Source: Mactromeris polynyma (taxonomy: Eukaryota > Mollusca > Bivalvia > Venerida > Mactridae). From it: 64,000 bases of DNA. The stretch lies in contig JASFXZ010000001.1 of NCBI GenBank assembly GCA_032209605.1, positions 10,062,256 to 10,126,255 on the forward strand, written 5' to 3'. How positions within the stretch are numbered: position 1 is the first letter of the stretch; every line of letters begins with the position of its first letter. The notes beneath the pieces were generated by a model, which saw only the letters and a program-made list of their open reading frames with translations, searched no databases and was not told the DNA's origin. Positions 12,847-24,400 of this stretch are shown piece by piece. Both the position numbers and the translations under genes were made by a program.

Positions 12847-13047
12847 ATATTTTTGTAAAATGGATTTTTTCACACCTAATCATTGTTTGGCTAGTGCATC
12901 TGTCTGTCATGATTGGATCTTAATTGCTATAACAACAGATTGGTGGTAGTCAATCAATATATTTTTGTAAAATGGATGTTTTCACTTGGCTAGAGCATCT
13001 GTCTGTCATGATTGGATCTTAATTGCTATAACAACAGATTGGTGGTA
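12847..13047. repeat. Tandem duplication, two units of about 90-105 bp
   Basis: Both units contain TATTTTTGTAAAATGGAT, GCATCTGTCTGTCATGATTG and the following AACAACAGATTGGTGGTA. The first has a 15-bp segment (around 12,874-12,888) that the second lacks. Confidence 0.9.
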
Positions 13048-13155
13048 TGTGTTATAATTTACTGCATTTTCACCGGTTCTTTGTTTAGTTCATGACCCTT
13101 GTGGTATTTGACCATGCACTAGTGTATTTCAGTGGTTCTCATCCAACCATGAGTA

Positions 13156-13412
13156 GCGGATCCGTAGTCCAGTGGTAACGCAGGTTCGATTCCCCACTCC
13201 ATCACTGACCGTACTAACAGTCTATCGGACGAGACTTTAAAAACCGATGTCCCGTGTATGATGCTTTACATCGAGCGCGTAAAAGAACCAGGGGTGCTTC
13301 TGGAACTGGGGCATCTTCTGTATCATGCACTATCCTCCAAAAATCTAATATGACTAACATTCTTCCGGAGGCGTCGCCCATGTGGGAAACCGGTGGCGAC
13401 GATAAATAAATG
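13156..13412 (+). mobile_element. tRNA-derived SINE with conserved central domain
   Basis: A box-A-like GTAGTCCAGTGGTAACGC is followed almost at once by box B GGTTCGATTCC; the normal spacing between boxes has been lost by deletion. Downstream is a central region with CGGACGAGACTTTAAAAACC and CCCGTGTATGATGC, and a tail ending CGACGATAAATAAATG. Shared central domains of this type are known in several animal SINE families. Transcription from the shortened promoter is doubtful. Confidence 0.6.
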
Positions 13413-13769
13413 CAGATACAACAACATCATCCAACCAATCAATTGTTGTAAATTATCTGAGTAATTGCAATTATTTTTAATTTTGAAATCATATCTTGAA
13501 GAGAAAATGTTTACATTTTCTTGTATTGTAAAACAACAATGTCTACAGAACCCGCAAAACGCAAACATACTGAACTGTTATTAGATGATTAAGTTCAAGT
13601 CTTCAAGGTGGTTAAATACAGATTACCTAAATGATCAATTTTATATTGCAATGTTGATATTGAAAGGAATACATAATCGAGACGAATAAATGCAAACGAC
13701 AAATTATATGTTCTAAGTTTTCTGTTACCACAAAATAAATCGTTTGATTGTCGATGGGTGTTAGTGATT

Positions 13770-13866
13770 GAGGTCAGTCAGTCAGGGAGTCAACTCAGTC
13801 AATGAGTGAGACAGGCCACTCAGTCAGCCAATGTGTCAGTCAGTGAGGGTCATGTCAGTCAGTTAA
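13770..13866. repeat. Degenerate (CAGT)n tract
   Basis: About a dozen CAGT/TCAGTCAG motifs occur in 100 bp; a smaller GTCAGTCAGTCAG tract recurs at 14,040-14,060. Simple repeat. Confidence 0.85.
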
Positions 13867-14779
13867 CATGACGTTGCATCTTTTATTATTTACATTGAAA
13901 TAAGATGAAGTATTCTAAAAATGTTTTGTTTGATTACATTTGTACTTTAACAGCAGTTACTGTTTGTTATAAAATTGTCATCAGTGTTTTGAATCTGATA
14001 TACTTTGTGATTTAAATACTGTAGAAATGAAGCTTCTTTAGTCAGTCAGTCAGACAGTCAACATAATATTATGTTAATGAATTGGTATCATAAATCAAGG
14101 TATTAAAATCATTCTTTACATTACATTTTTGAAAATGATTTTTGAAAATGATTTTTGAAAATGATTTTAAAAGAGTTTGTTATTAAGTACTTTAAAACAT
14201 TTTACTAAATGTTTTATCATTGGTGCAATTTCATATTACGTTCAACAAATATATTTTTTCGAAAGGTGTTGGATAAAGTGTTTTTTTAAATGATTTCAAA
14301 AGAGTTTAGCAATCAATAAAATGGTATTAAGCATTTTAAAAACGTTTTGCTAAATGTAATATCATTCGCACCCTTTCATATTTCATAATCATTTTCTACT
14401 AAGTGGTAGATAATATTCTAATTTCGTTGAATATATAAACGCACCACGTGTCTAACACATCTAAAACCATTTAGTTGAATATTTCGATTCTGAAACATTT
14501 CATTTACACATAACATTATGTAGAACATTTTGAATATATTTTGTTTTGTTAAAATCTGTTTATACAATCACTTGTAATATTCATATTTACGTATGAAATA
14601 CTTGTACATTGAAATAGAAATATAAGAACACTACTATTACTATATAATTGATATTATTCATTAATATATATATATGTTATTTTTCCACATCACATGATGT
14701 ATTTGTGTACATATTTGTTAATGACGATGAGCTGTAATTGTTTAAGCCCATAAAAAACTTCATGTTCTGTTCTGTTCCC
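13867..14779. other. Unannotated AT-rich sequence
   Basis: The only structure is a triple GAAAATGATTTTT repeat at about 14,120-14,165 and microsatellite-like TA at about 14,660. Confidence 0.5.
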
Positions 14780-15970
14780 TGAAGGGTTTTTTAAAAACAT
14801 AATATACGACCTTTTAGAAGAACCCCCTTCTAAAGCCAGACTGCACTTCAATTTTATTATTATTTTCCGCCCAACGTGTAATTCTACGTGACATCATACA
14901 AGTAAGTATTTTATTTAAAGTATCTATGAGAGAGATACCTCTATAATTATTTGGATTATCTAGTGAGCCTGTCTTATGAAATGGGCACAAGATACTTTGT
15001 CCCCAAGATACAGGGTATCAGAATTATGGAGTGTTCAATGTTATGTTTTGAATGTATCAGTATTTATTTTACATTGTCAATGAAGCCATCTTTTTTGTCA
15101 TTATCGCACTTAAAACGTTTTATTAGCATTGGCATTTTCTTGTCTGGGATTATTATTAGAGATTATATGAACTCGATAGGTTAGTTGACATTCAAGTGGA
15201 AAATGATCAGACTCATGCCTGTCTCCTATTGTAAAATTCGTTACATTGGAAATTAAATCAGTTGAAGCTATAAAATAGTCAACAAGGCTTGATCCATCAT
15301 ATGCAGTTGATGTAAAATTTCCAGTTATATCATTGAACATTCTACCGTTCAAAAAATGTATACCATAAATTTTACAATTTTACAAAGTTCTATCAACGAG
15401 TAGCCATAATTATTACAGACTGGATCTTTAGAGTTCCGAGGTATATCAAAATTATCATTGTCATATGTAACATCATTTTCATAAAACACAAAATCAATAT
15501 CGTCATTTCAATAATATCTTGCAATGAGCCGCAACGAGCATTAAAATCACCTGCTAGACATAAGTTGTCATCAGGAAATTCTGAAACTACTTGAAGTACA
15601 TTTCCTTGGAGTATTTCTACTCCATTACTAAAATTATCATCATACAATGACGATCCTTCAGGAGATACATATGTAAAATATATAATCACACTTTTAGGCG
15701 TGTGTAACAGATCTTTATCTAGTCGTATGATTACGCAGTTTTCAAGGTGGTTGAAAACTCTTTTTACTAAGCCACTCTCTAATAAGTGTGTTTTAACAAA
15801 TACACATACTCCACCTGATAAACGACCTATATTGCTTCTTTTTTGCGATTATTATTAATGCTCGAGTACCCATACAATAAATTATCAAACTCATTTTCAC
15901 ATTTCGACCACGTTTCGCAGAGTGCACATATGTCAAAGTTGCATAGACAAAAGAGTTGTATTTTGCATAT
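14780..15970 (-). mobile_element. Non-LTR retrotransposon remnant: endonuclease plus start of reverse transcriptase
   Basis: Read on the minus strand, a CETWS motif is followed after one frameshift by SGGVCVFVK, YVSPEGSSLYDD, LCLAGDFNARCG and, near the end, DRHESDHFPL. These are in the order expected for the exonuclease-endonuclease-phosphatase domain of a LINE ORF2 protein that nicks target DNA. Next to it (about 14,810-15,000), after frameshifts and an apparent internal deletion, comes PNNYRGISLID followed by an SRRITRWAE and QSGFRRGF segment, the first conserved blocks of a reverse transcriptase. The palm domain is absent. The copy is clearly dead. Family assignment (CR1/jockey-like or related) is uncertain. 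Confidence 0.75.
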
Positions 15971-16544
15971 ATTTAGATAGTCCTTGTATATTCCAACATA
16001 CTATGTTAAGGTTTATGTCTAGGCACTTAGTATCTGTATCATGGCCTTGACCACTATCCTATAATTATGTGAACTGGTTTTATGTCATTCATGTCCGCAT
16101 CATATTCGAACACATTATAATGTAGATAGATAGATAGTTTATTTCAAGATTGTAGGTCTTTGGCCCATGAATCACATGTATAATACAGAGAATATATTAT
16201 AAAGTCACATGTGTACACAGTACATATAGTATTCAGCATAAAATTGTACAATAGTAATTATAATTATTGATCTATTCCGGTGAACGACTGTTATAGACTA
16301 GAATAACATTTATAAATCTCGTAAGATAACATGTCGTAATAACATTGAATATATCTGATTTGTATCAATAATAGTACTACAAAGTTTTGAAAAGGTTTAG
16401 TAATTTACAGTACAGTACATGAGTGGAGAAAGGTTAGTTAAGATAACATAAATTATCTCGTCTTTCAAAGCTCTTAAATACATAAATCGATAATTTTTTA
16501 ACAATAGATTAGTTCGTGGACGAGATTAGTTTAATAAATGTATA
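15971..16544. other. Unannotated; probably LINE 5' flank
   Basis: A short (GATA)n-like stretch lies at about 16,121-16,137. No gene or domain recognised. Confidence 0.4.
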
Positions 16545-17275
16545 TATATGTATGTTGGGAAAGTGACCCGCCCCCTGGCAGCCTTGTTTTTAGTGAAAAT
16601 TGTTTCAAAATTGGACTTGAAGTTTTTGAATTTTCAACTCTAATACATTTGGGAAAAGTGGCTCCGCCCTCTGGCGGCCATGTTTTTTGACGAATACAAA
16701 TATTTTGAACAATCTAGGTAGAGATCACCCAAGGACCATCTGTGTGAAAGTGATATCACACTTGGGCCCGGAGTTTTTGAAAAGAAGATTGTTTGACGTT
16801 CCCACTACATACATATAGGAAAAATGGTTCCGCCCGATGGTGGCCATGCTTTTTTGACGAAGTTTGTAAAATCTTGGTAGAGAGTCACCTAAGGAAGATT
16901 TTGGAAGTTTACATTAAAAACATGTAGGAAAAAGGGCTCCGCTCTGGCGGCCATGTTTTGACAAATCCAAACCCCTCGTTGTATTTTTGTGGAGTGTCAA
17001 CCTTGCACATTTTGCTTAAATTTTGTGAAATTCCAAAAAGTGGTTTCAGTCGAGTTTTTTTCAGAAGCAAACCAGGAAGTTTTGTTGTTGTTGTTGTCGA
17101 TCAATCTCGACTTTGTATAGTGTCACCTAATGAAGATTCCAACAAAGTTTCATGAAAAGCTGCATTATAGTTTCAGATGAGATGTTTTAAACAGTTGTTG
17201 ACGGATGTACGTCCAAACGGACGAAGACCGGTCAGAAAAGTTTACCTTGAGTACTTCGTGCTCAGGTGAGCTAAA
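16545..17275 (+). repeat. Degenerate array of GGCTCCGCCCTCTGGCGGCC units with a Helitron-like 3' end
   Basis: Four unit heads (about 16,555, 16,651, 16,815 and 16,923) read roughly GGAAAAATGGCTCCGCCC then TCTGGCGGCCATGTTTT, with internal GGTAGAGATCACCCAAGGA copies. The element ends at 17,244-17,274 with an imperfect hairpin (ACCTTGAGTAC / GTGCTCAGGT) followed by GAGCTAA. A terminal hairpin just before CTRR is the hallmark of Helitron 3' ends. No RepHel protein is present, so it would be non-autonomous. The Helitron class is an inference. Confidence 0.6.
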
Positions 17276-17294
17276 AATTACAAATTTGGAATCT

Positions 17295-17640
17295 CCACCT
17301 TGGCAATGCGTTCAATATTCGTCATTCAAAGTTCATTATAAATACTTACAAACTTTGAATATCAAGTTGGCTATGCGTTCAACGTTCGTCAATCAAACAC
17401 TACAGAGGTTATTAGCAGACATTGAATGTTGAGCTGGCTTCGCGTTCAAAATTGTCATTTGAACTCGATGGAACTTTATCGCAAACTTTGAATGCCTAGC
17501 TGCTTCAGTGTTTAACATTCAATTTTCAAACTCTACATAACTTATCCTTAAACGTTCGTCATTCAAACAAAACGGTACTTTGAATGTCAAGCTTGGCAAG
17601 GCGTTCGGCAATCAACATTCGAAAATTACGGGCACAATTT
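17295..17640. repeat. Degenerate tandem repeat, unit about 65-105 bp
   Basis: Five imperfect units share GCGTTCAACGTTCGTCATTC and a following ACTTTGAATGTCAAGCTGG. Units start near 17,300, 17,364, 17,432, 17,537 and 17,590. No coding potential. Confidence 0.65.
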
Positions 17641-17930
17641 GAAATTTGAGCTGGCCTAGAGCTTTGATATTTGGTATGTGGCATTGTCTAGTCCCTTCCG
17701 ATATTGTTCAAATTATGACATTTAGGGCAAAATCTGGCCCCGCCATGGGTGGTCACATTTTCTCGACTGGTACGTGGACGTATGCAAAAAGTTTCTTTTC
17801 CAAGACCGGAAGGTCCAGAGCTTTGATATTTGATAGGGAACATTATCTAGAGGTCGTCCTTCAAAATGGTTCAATTTATGCCGCCCGTGCGGTCAAAACT
17901 GGCTATGCCCGTGGATCACAGGTTTGTATA
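17640..17930 (+). repeat. Interspersed repeat with two AGAGCTTTGATATTTG units
   Basis: AGAGCTTTGATATTTGG at about 17,658 and AGAGCTTTGATATTTGAT at about 17,817 head two related segments, each followed by a GTTCAAATTATG/GTTCAATTTATG motif. A family of this form is, from memory, abundant in bivalves. The open frame through it is incidental. Confidence 0.55.
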
Positions 17931-18262
17931 AGTGCATTACGTGACTGTTTATTATTCTCTTGACAGAAATGAAGTTATTTACTAAGTAATATCTTACTGT
18001 ATAATGCATACAGCGTGCCCAAAGCACACTGAGGGAGTTTCACCCGTTCTTTGGAAAACTACCATAATGCATTGTTAATCACGATACTCATTCTTAAGAG
18101 CAACATCATCGCCGCTTATATCATCGGTCGTAGAGAAATCATCTGATATATCGGAGTAGGCAGATAGTAGTAAGAAGATTATATGAATATCGAAAATATG
18201 TCAACCGTTATTCCTGCCTAGTAGTAGAAATGGAAGTGCAATAACAGTTTGCTCAGTGGCTT
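17931..18262 (+). other. Sequence upstream of GPCR exon 1 (5' UTR or promoter not resolvable)
   Basis: This stretch is between the last repeat and the start codon. No TATA box or initiator can be assigned with confidence. An in-frame TAA at 18,242-18,244 precedes the start. Confidence 0.4.
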
Positions 18263-18455
18263 ATGAATGGTAATAGTTTTCATTCGGAGACAATGGCATC
18301 TTTGAATGAAACTGTGCATTTGATAAATACAACTTTGACTAATTGTAGTAATTTAGTTGATGATGATGATGGATTTTACAACCCATTTGAGAAACCGTAC
18401 TTTAGAGGACTTTTTGTATTCCTGTACTCGATCGAATGTGCTGCTTGTCTGTTTG
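18263..18455 (+). CDS. GPCR exon 1: start, extracellular N-terminus and first half of TM1
   Basis: The exon runs from the first ATG after an in-frame stop to a GTAAGT donor at 18,456. It encodes 64 residues plus one base of Gly65, so the splice is phase 1. Two in-frame starts exist. ATG 18,263 has a weak context (C at -3, A at +4). ATG 18,293 has A at -3 and G at +4, and is the one conserved in the decayed copy at 4,828, so a 464-residue protein is the likelier product. No signal peptide is visible, which is usual for this class. The acidic run DDDD lies at residues 33-36, and TM1 begins about residue 49. Any further 5' UTR exon is not recognisable. Confidence 0.8.
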
Positions 18456-21400
18456 GTAAGTACAAATACTCGTGTTCTACTTTGCTAAGTTTCAGTTTGC
18501 AGTTCAGGAGCTCGCCTGGTTAGCTCAGGTGGCATTGGCTGCAATCTTTGGTCCCCCACACCTCTGAGTCATGTTTGTTAATTGTAAGCAGCGTGTGGTA
18601 GTTATTACTGGCTGATAATTATTGCAAATAGCAAAAATGGTTGAAAATTGGCGTTAAAATAACGAAAAACGCAACGAATGCTCTAAGTTTCTTACTGAAT
18701 TTATCGTGTTGTTTCAGGCGCAAATAACGAAGTGCAAATTGCAACTGCACTAGTATACATAGAAATATATTCAAGTTTCGTTTTCCGATCGTTTCTTTTT
18801 CGGAAAATTTAAAACACCAATGTGTGTTCATTATGTCCCCGAGCTTAATGGAGTTCTATTTATTCATATATTACGAAAATGGTTAAAAAGATAAGGGATA
18901 TTTACTTAAAAATGATCTAGTGATGACAAATATCGTTGAATCAATACCATGCCCCACAGGTTACGAGTAACCGATGGTATCGTCGCATACATGTTTGACA
19001 TCAGTAATAAATATCAACTTTATGGACATCGAGTATGTAATATAGGCCTACTTATATCTGGGTAGTACTAGTAACATTCTATACTTTTATATTTCTTCCG
19101 TTTACAAACGCATGCTGTCTTGCATTAGATTTTTACTTATATTGTTAATTTGGAAACTCAGAATTTCATTTATAAATATCACATTTGTGTGTGGCATTTT
19201 CTTATGCGTAAACTAAGCGGTGTAAATGTCTGGTTTTAGTTGGACATTTTTTTTACATTTCCCGGTCCTGCCATTGAGCAGGAAATAAGTTAGTTCCAGT
19301 TTAGCTAATGCGATCTATTTTATGGCACTTCGCTCTCATGCTAGTTTAATAAATGAACATTCGAACTGTAATTCGTGGTTTGGAGTAGTTTTAACTTCAT
19401 ATTATTTATGGAATTAAAACAAGAAGAATGTACATAACCCTATGGAAAGGTACCACGAACGTAGGCTCATAAAAAGGAGCAGGAAATAATATGTGTTCCA
19501 AAACATGGTTGTTCTCGTATGTGCAAAACGTGCGCATTAAAGTTGACATAAGTACACTCCTAATGTGCTGCGTGGCGAGGCTGTTAGTTTGAATATTGGC
19601 ATTATATGTGCTATCTTGTTAAACTACGAAGTAATTTATTTCACTTATCATGAAACTACGATTTTATTCGTAATGCGAACAAACTTATGTAAATGTGTTC
19701 CTATTGGAAGTAATTTGCCTACATCCGAATCATCTTCTTAACACCGAAGTTCACACTTACTTCTGTAGCACATTATTGAATATAAATGGCTACCTTGTAA
19801 CGATTAGGACCAATGTGTGTACATAAGAACTCAATCAACTCAATAGCAGTTTAATGCACCAAATTTTATATAAGGTAACCTAGATATTCGTCACCACGTC
19901 AGGATCTAGTATAGTTTTGTGTCCGTTCTGTCTATTAGAAACCACACGGATACAGTAGGGCATCCATTGGCATAAGTATATTTACATAGACTAATGTTAG
20001 CATATTGTCACAATTCCTATATAAAGAGAGATCATTTTTTCAGCCTGTTTTGAACAAGTACATATTTCATAAAATAAGTTCAGAAAATATATTATTAATT
20101 GTTATGTATATTAAGTGGCTCTGTTGTTCAGAAGGGAAGTATTTTCTCCTTCATCAACGGGAAACGGGTTCGAGTAACATTATAGTGTTTCAATCAGTAT
20201 TGCTTTCTGTTTGTTTTTAGAAAATAACAATTGTATTTCAGCACAAATTAGCTCGTTTTGTATCTGTTTCTTTCTTGTTTTTTCACTTAAGATATACGAT
20301 TTCGTTTCTGTAATTCTAAACGAATAAACGTCAATTACACAAGCCTCGCTTTCCATCTTTCCTGTCAAACTTGTATTGGTTTTGTACTTAATTTTCATTT
20401 ACCTTATGGTGAACACATGCACCCATTCATATTTCCCGACAAATATGTTATGTTCGCACTAACAAGGGACATTAGAAATCTCACGTTTGCAAGGATTTGA
20501 ACCAGGACTGGTCACATTAAAGTCTTCTGCATATCCACTATGCAACATAACCAACATAAATACCCTGGATATATTAAGCATTAGATGTACAGTTAAACAT
20601 CACTTAAAGACCACCTCAATAATAAGACCATCTCAAAATTAAGAACACAATTTTCATGTCCATTTTCACTATTTTGCTCTTTTTTCAACATCAATATGAA
20701 GACCACCTAAATTTTAAGACCATTTTTATTAGTCCTAAGGGTGGTCGCATTATTGAAAGCTTCAGAACGATCATGCTCATTGTACTGGCCTAAAATATGT
20801 GCTTGGTACCAACCGATGATGTTATGTAAATGAGATCGTACTGTCTGGTCTCGGCCTTATTATAATTCATTAGTAGTTACGTACTGATTCTAGTAAACTT
20901 ATCCGGTCGATCTCTAAAATGATCTGCGTAATGGCATCACGTAGATATACGAACTGTCTCCCATGAGAAATGTTTTGTTAAAAAAGCTGTTGTACGCCTA
21001 CGAGGTCAACTCCGATGGGAACTCTAGACAAATTGCATGACTTCTTTCGTGAACAATGATTATCGTAAACAATATAAATTATCAGCTCCGTGGAAAATTG
21101 TGTAATATAAGAAACACAGTGGACACAATTAATTGACAACCAGATACATAGTGTATTTTGGACTTTGGAAAACCCGAGTAAAGATGAAAACAGAAACGTT
21201 ATTAACCACATTTTAATATTAGCAAAACACTACATCCATAAATGCGAATACGCTAAAAGAGACGCATCGATATTGAAAAGATGATAGAAACAATGCAAGC
21301 TAAACTTGATTGTTTAAGCTGATATGGCATTTTTCTCTTACCTATTACTAAAAAATAACACGCATCATTTTTGTTTTCTTCTGCAAACTAGACCGTCAAA

Positions 21401-24400
21401 ATCTTAAAGCTATTTTTTTTTCTACTCTCATACCCTGTATATCTATTTTCTTGCTATTCTTTATACAACTATAAGATAACTGACAACTTAGATATGTCTA
21501 ATTGTATTGTGTGTTATTGTTAACGTCATTGCTTTGTAAAGATGTCGAATGCCCTTGGCCCGAAAAATACTAAGGAGACAAGGAAAATAGAAGTTATCAT
21601 ACAAATAAGTGTTTAACTGTCTTTGAGATTCCAGGGTGAAGATGCTGGCCCAATAAATTGTAGACGGACTCTTTTTCTTCGTCGATCATTATACATGTAC
21701 CAATAATAGAAATTTAAAGTCGTTCAAGCCAAAAACATATCACCTAGAATTCCGAAGATTGGCGAACAGTCGAAATTATGCCAAATTAAATAGATGTTTA
21801 ACCTTATTTGACAAAACTAGTTTTTGCATGTTCTCTGATGTATTGATTTAATGGTTAACATATTACGTAATTACTCTTAATAGTAAAATGTTTCCTACTA
21901 ATTACAAATTATCAGTTAGGAAAACCTATAGTTTGAGCCCTCAAAGCGAACAATCGTGCAACTTTTAAAATAAATTATTCAGTCTATGAAATGTTCCCTT
22001 TTAAACGTATTTTTGATGTGTATTTAACTTGCTCTGCTTTGCTGTAATTTTATGAGACTGACTTAAGTGCTGAATATGTCTTTTGTACCATAATGTATTT
22101 AAAATCAATGATAGAAATCTAGTCTAATTAAACAATTCAGAAGTCACTTTCCGTATACTCCTCTGAGTAACGATTTCTGATAAAGCTTAAAGTCGATAGC
22201 AGATGTTGAACTCAGACAGCACATGTCTTTTTTGTTATTAATCCATGTTAATTATTAATCAGTTGTCAAGCGAAATATCTTGTTAACTAACAATATAAAG
22301 AGTTTAATGCATTAAAACATATTTTATAGCAAATATACAAAAATATATGACAAAAGGCACAGCGTTTCTGCAGAGCACATGGTGTTACATTGCATGTTTA
22401 TAAATATTATATCAACATATGAACATAAATAATATTTAATTTCTAATAAGATTGGCGTAGAATATATATTTGGCTAAATTAGTTACACACGTTTTGATGT
22501 AACAGTCATAAGATTAGGCCATGTGTAGTAGTATTTATTTTATATATTTTGATCTTAAATCTTTATCGTTAATAATATATATTGAATATGACTATACACT
22601 CCTATTGCTTGTAATTACATTTTTCTTGGTTTTTATAGACTAAACTGGCTGGTACAAAGCGTTTAGGCAGCTTTTGTAAAGCATTCTATCATTAATATAA
22701 CATAGTATCTTTGATTCCATCATATAAATTGAATTGTTCAGTATTCAATATGCAGTAAAATATGTTTTGAAAATATAACTTGCACAGAAAATTAGTATTT
22801 TAATTATGCCAAGTGAACTATTTTTAGGTTTAGTCATAAAGTTTCAGTGTTGACTCTTTTGGTTCACTTGGGATAAAATACTATATATTTTAGTTTTCAT
22901 GTACTTTATCGAGTCACCAACCTTGAAGGCGAAATGGTATTTCTTGTATGACATAGACCTTAAACAGAGATTTGTTGTGAAAATATAACAACATAAATTC
23001 GCATTGTGTTGACATCTACATTCAGACCTCGTTTATTCGACAACCTTCTATCCGATTACTCGGCATCATCCGAAATAATTATCAGGTCCCGATCTTATGC
23101 ACGTCGAATTGAAATGGGCTATTCGAACCATTTATTATACGAATATTTTTTTCGGACCCGATGAATTCGAATGAACGAGGCCCAGCTGTACATTTATGAT
23201 ATAGATGACAGACAGCATATGCCCTGCGTTCAGTTACGGCTAACAGTGGCGAACGTTTTGTTTTGTATCCCTGGCCCATCGTATCACATTGGCTGCATAC
23301 AGGAACCAAATTTCAAAACGTTATTAAACGATAGTCTCAAATACCTTTACTGAGCACAGGGATGGTCTCATCATATTGCGAACTATCAAACCAGTTTGTT
23401 CTTGTAAAACTGATAATGTTACTCTAGACAGGCTTTTATCATATTTTGCATCGCGCTCTGCTCTCAACACAATCGGTTCTGTTTGTTCTCGTCATTTGTG
23501 TCAGCGTTCTTAAGGACACCATTTGCTGTGTGCACGCTCCAGTTTAGTGACATTGATCAGTTGTTCATGCAGTACACATTAACATAAGGTAAGGAGATGC
23601 CTGTTTTCTGTTATTCGGTTCGTCTGCCAAAATACTATTACTTTAAATACATGTATATGCAGAGATACATGTTTATCAATGTCGTGTACACAGAACATGT
23701 TGAGGAAACTAGACTAAGACTCGCGTGTCTCTGACGATCAGACGACGCATCTTTCAGGAATGACCTGATGATGGATTTTTCAGACAGTAGCAAAATTGTT
23801 TAGTCAAAGACAAGATGAAACGGTTCATATAAAGTCAAAGCCTCTACCTTTGCTGGTATTTGAAAGTAATGTATGAAAGAAATATTAAAATCAACGAGTC
23901 GTATGTCTCACTAAAGTATGCCAAGAAGCAGACATAACATGCACTGTGATTGTGAGATGAAAAATCCACAGAAGTTAAACCATTCAAATAAAGGTAGCAT
24001 GCATTGTGATTGTGAACCCAATCCATTAACAGTGTCATTTTTGTCATCAGTGCATTAACTAACAGTACGGGTATTTAATTACCGCACTGTTGGTTAATGC
24101 ACTCTGCACTTTCACAATTAATACCCCTTTCACTTAACACTGAAGTTAGCTCCACCTCTCCAGATGTAGCCTACAAACTTCAAAGAAAACTACCGAAACT
24201 ATGATACAATTTGTAGCATCTGTAACAGTCACACACACACTGGGGAAAATAAATTTAAATATTCTTGGTTGCTGTTCAACACTATGCTACTGCTAAAAAC
24301 ACCATTCATTACAAAGAAATGTGTCCTTGCGTTATTTATTGGTAAAGTTGTTTGTCTGATTTATAAAGCCAAGTAATACAGAGTAACATCAATTATTTAA

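Noticed and set aside
18510..18545. tRNA box-A-like CTGGTTAGCTCAGGTGG
   Set aside because: No box B at tRNA spacing and no cloverleaf pairing.
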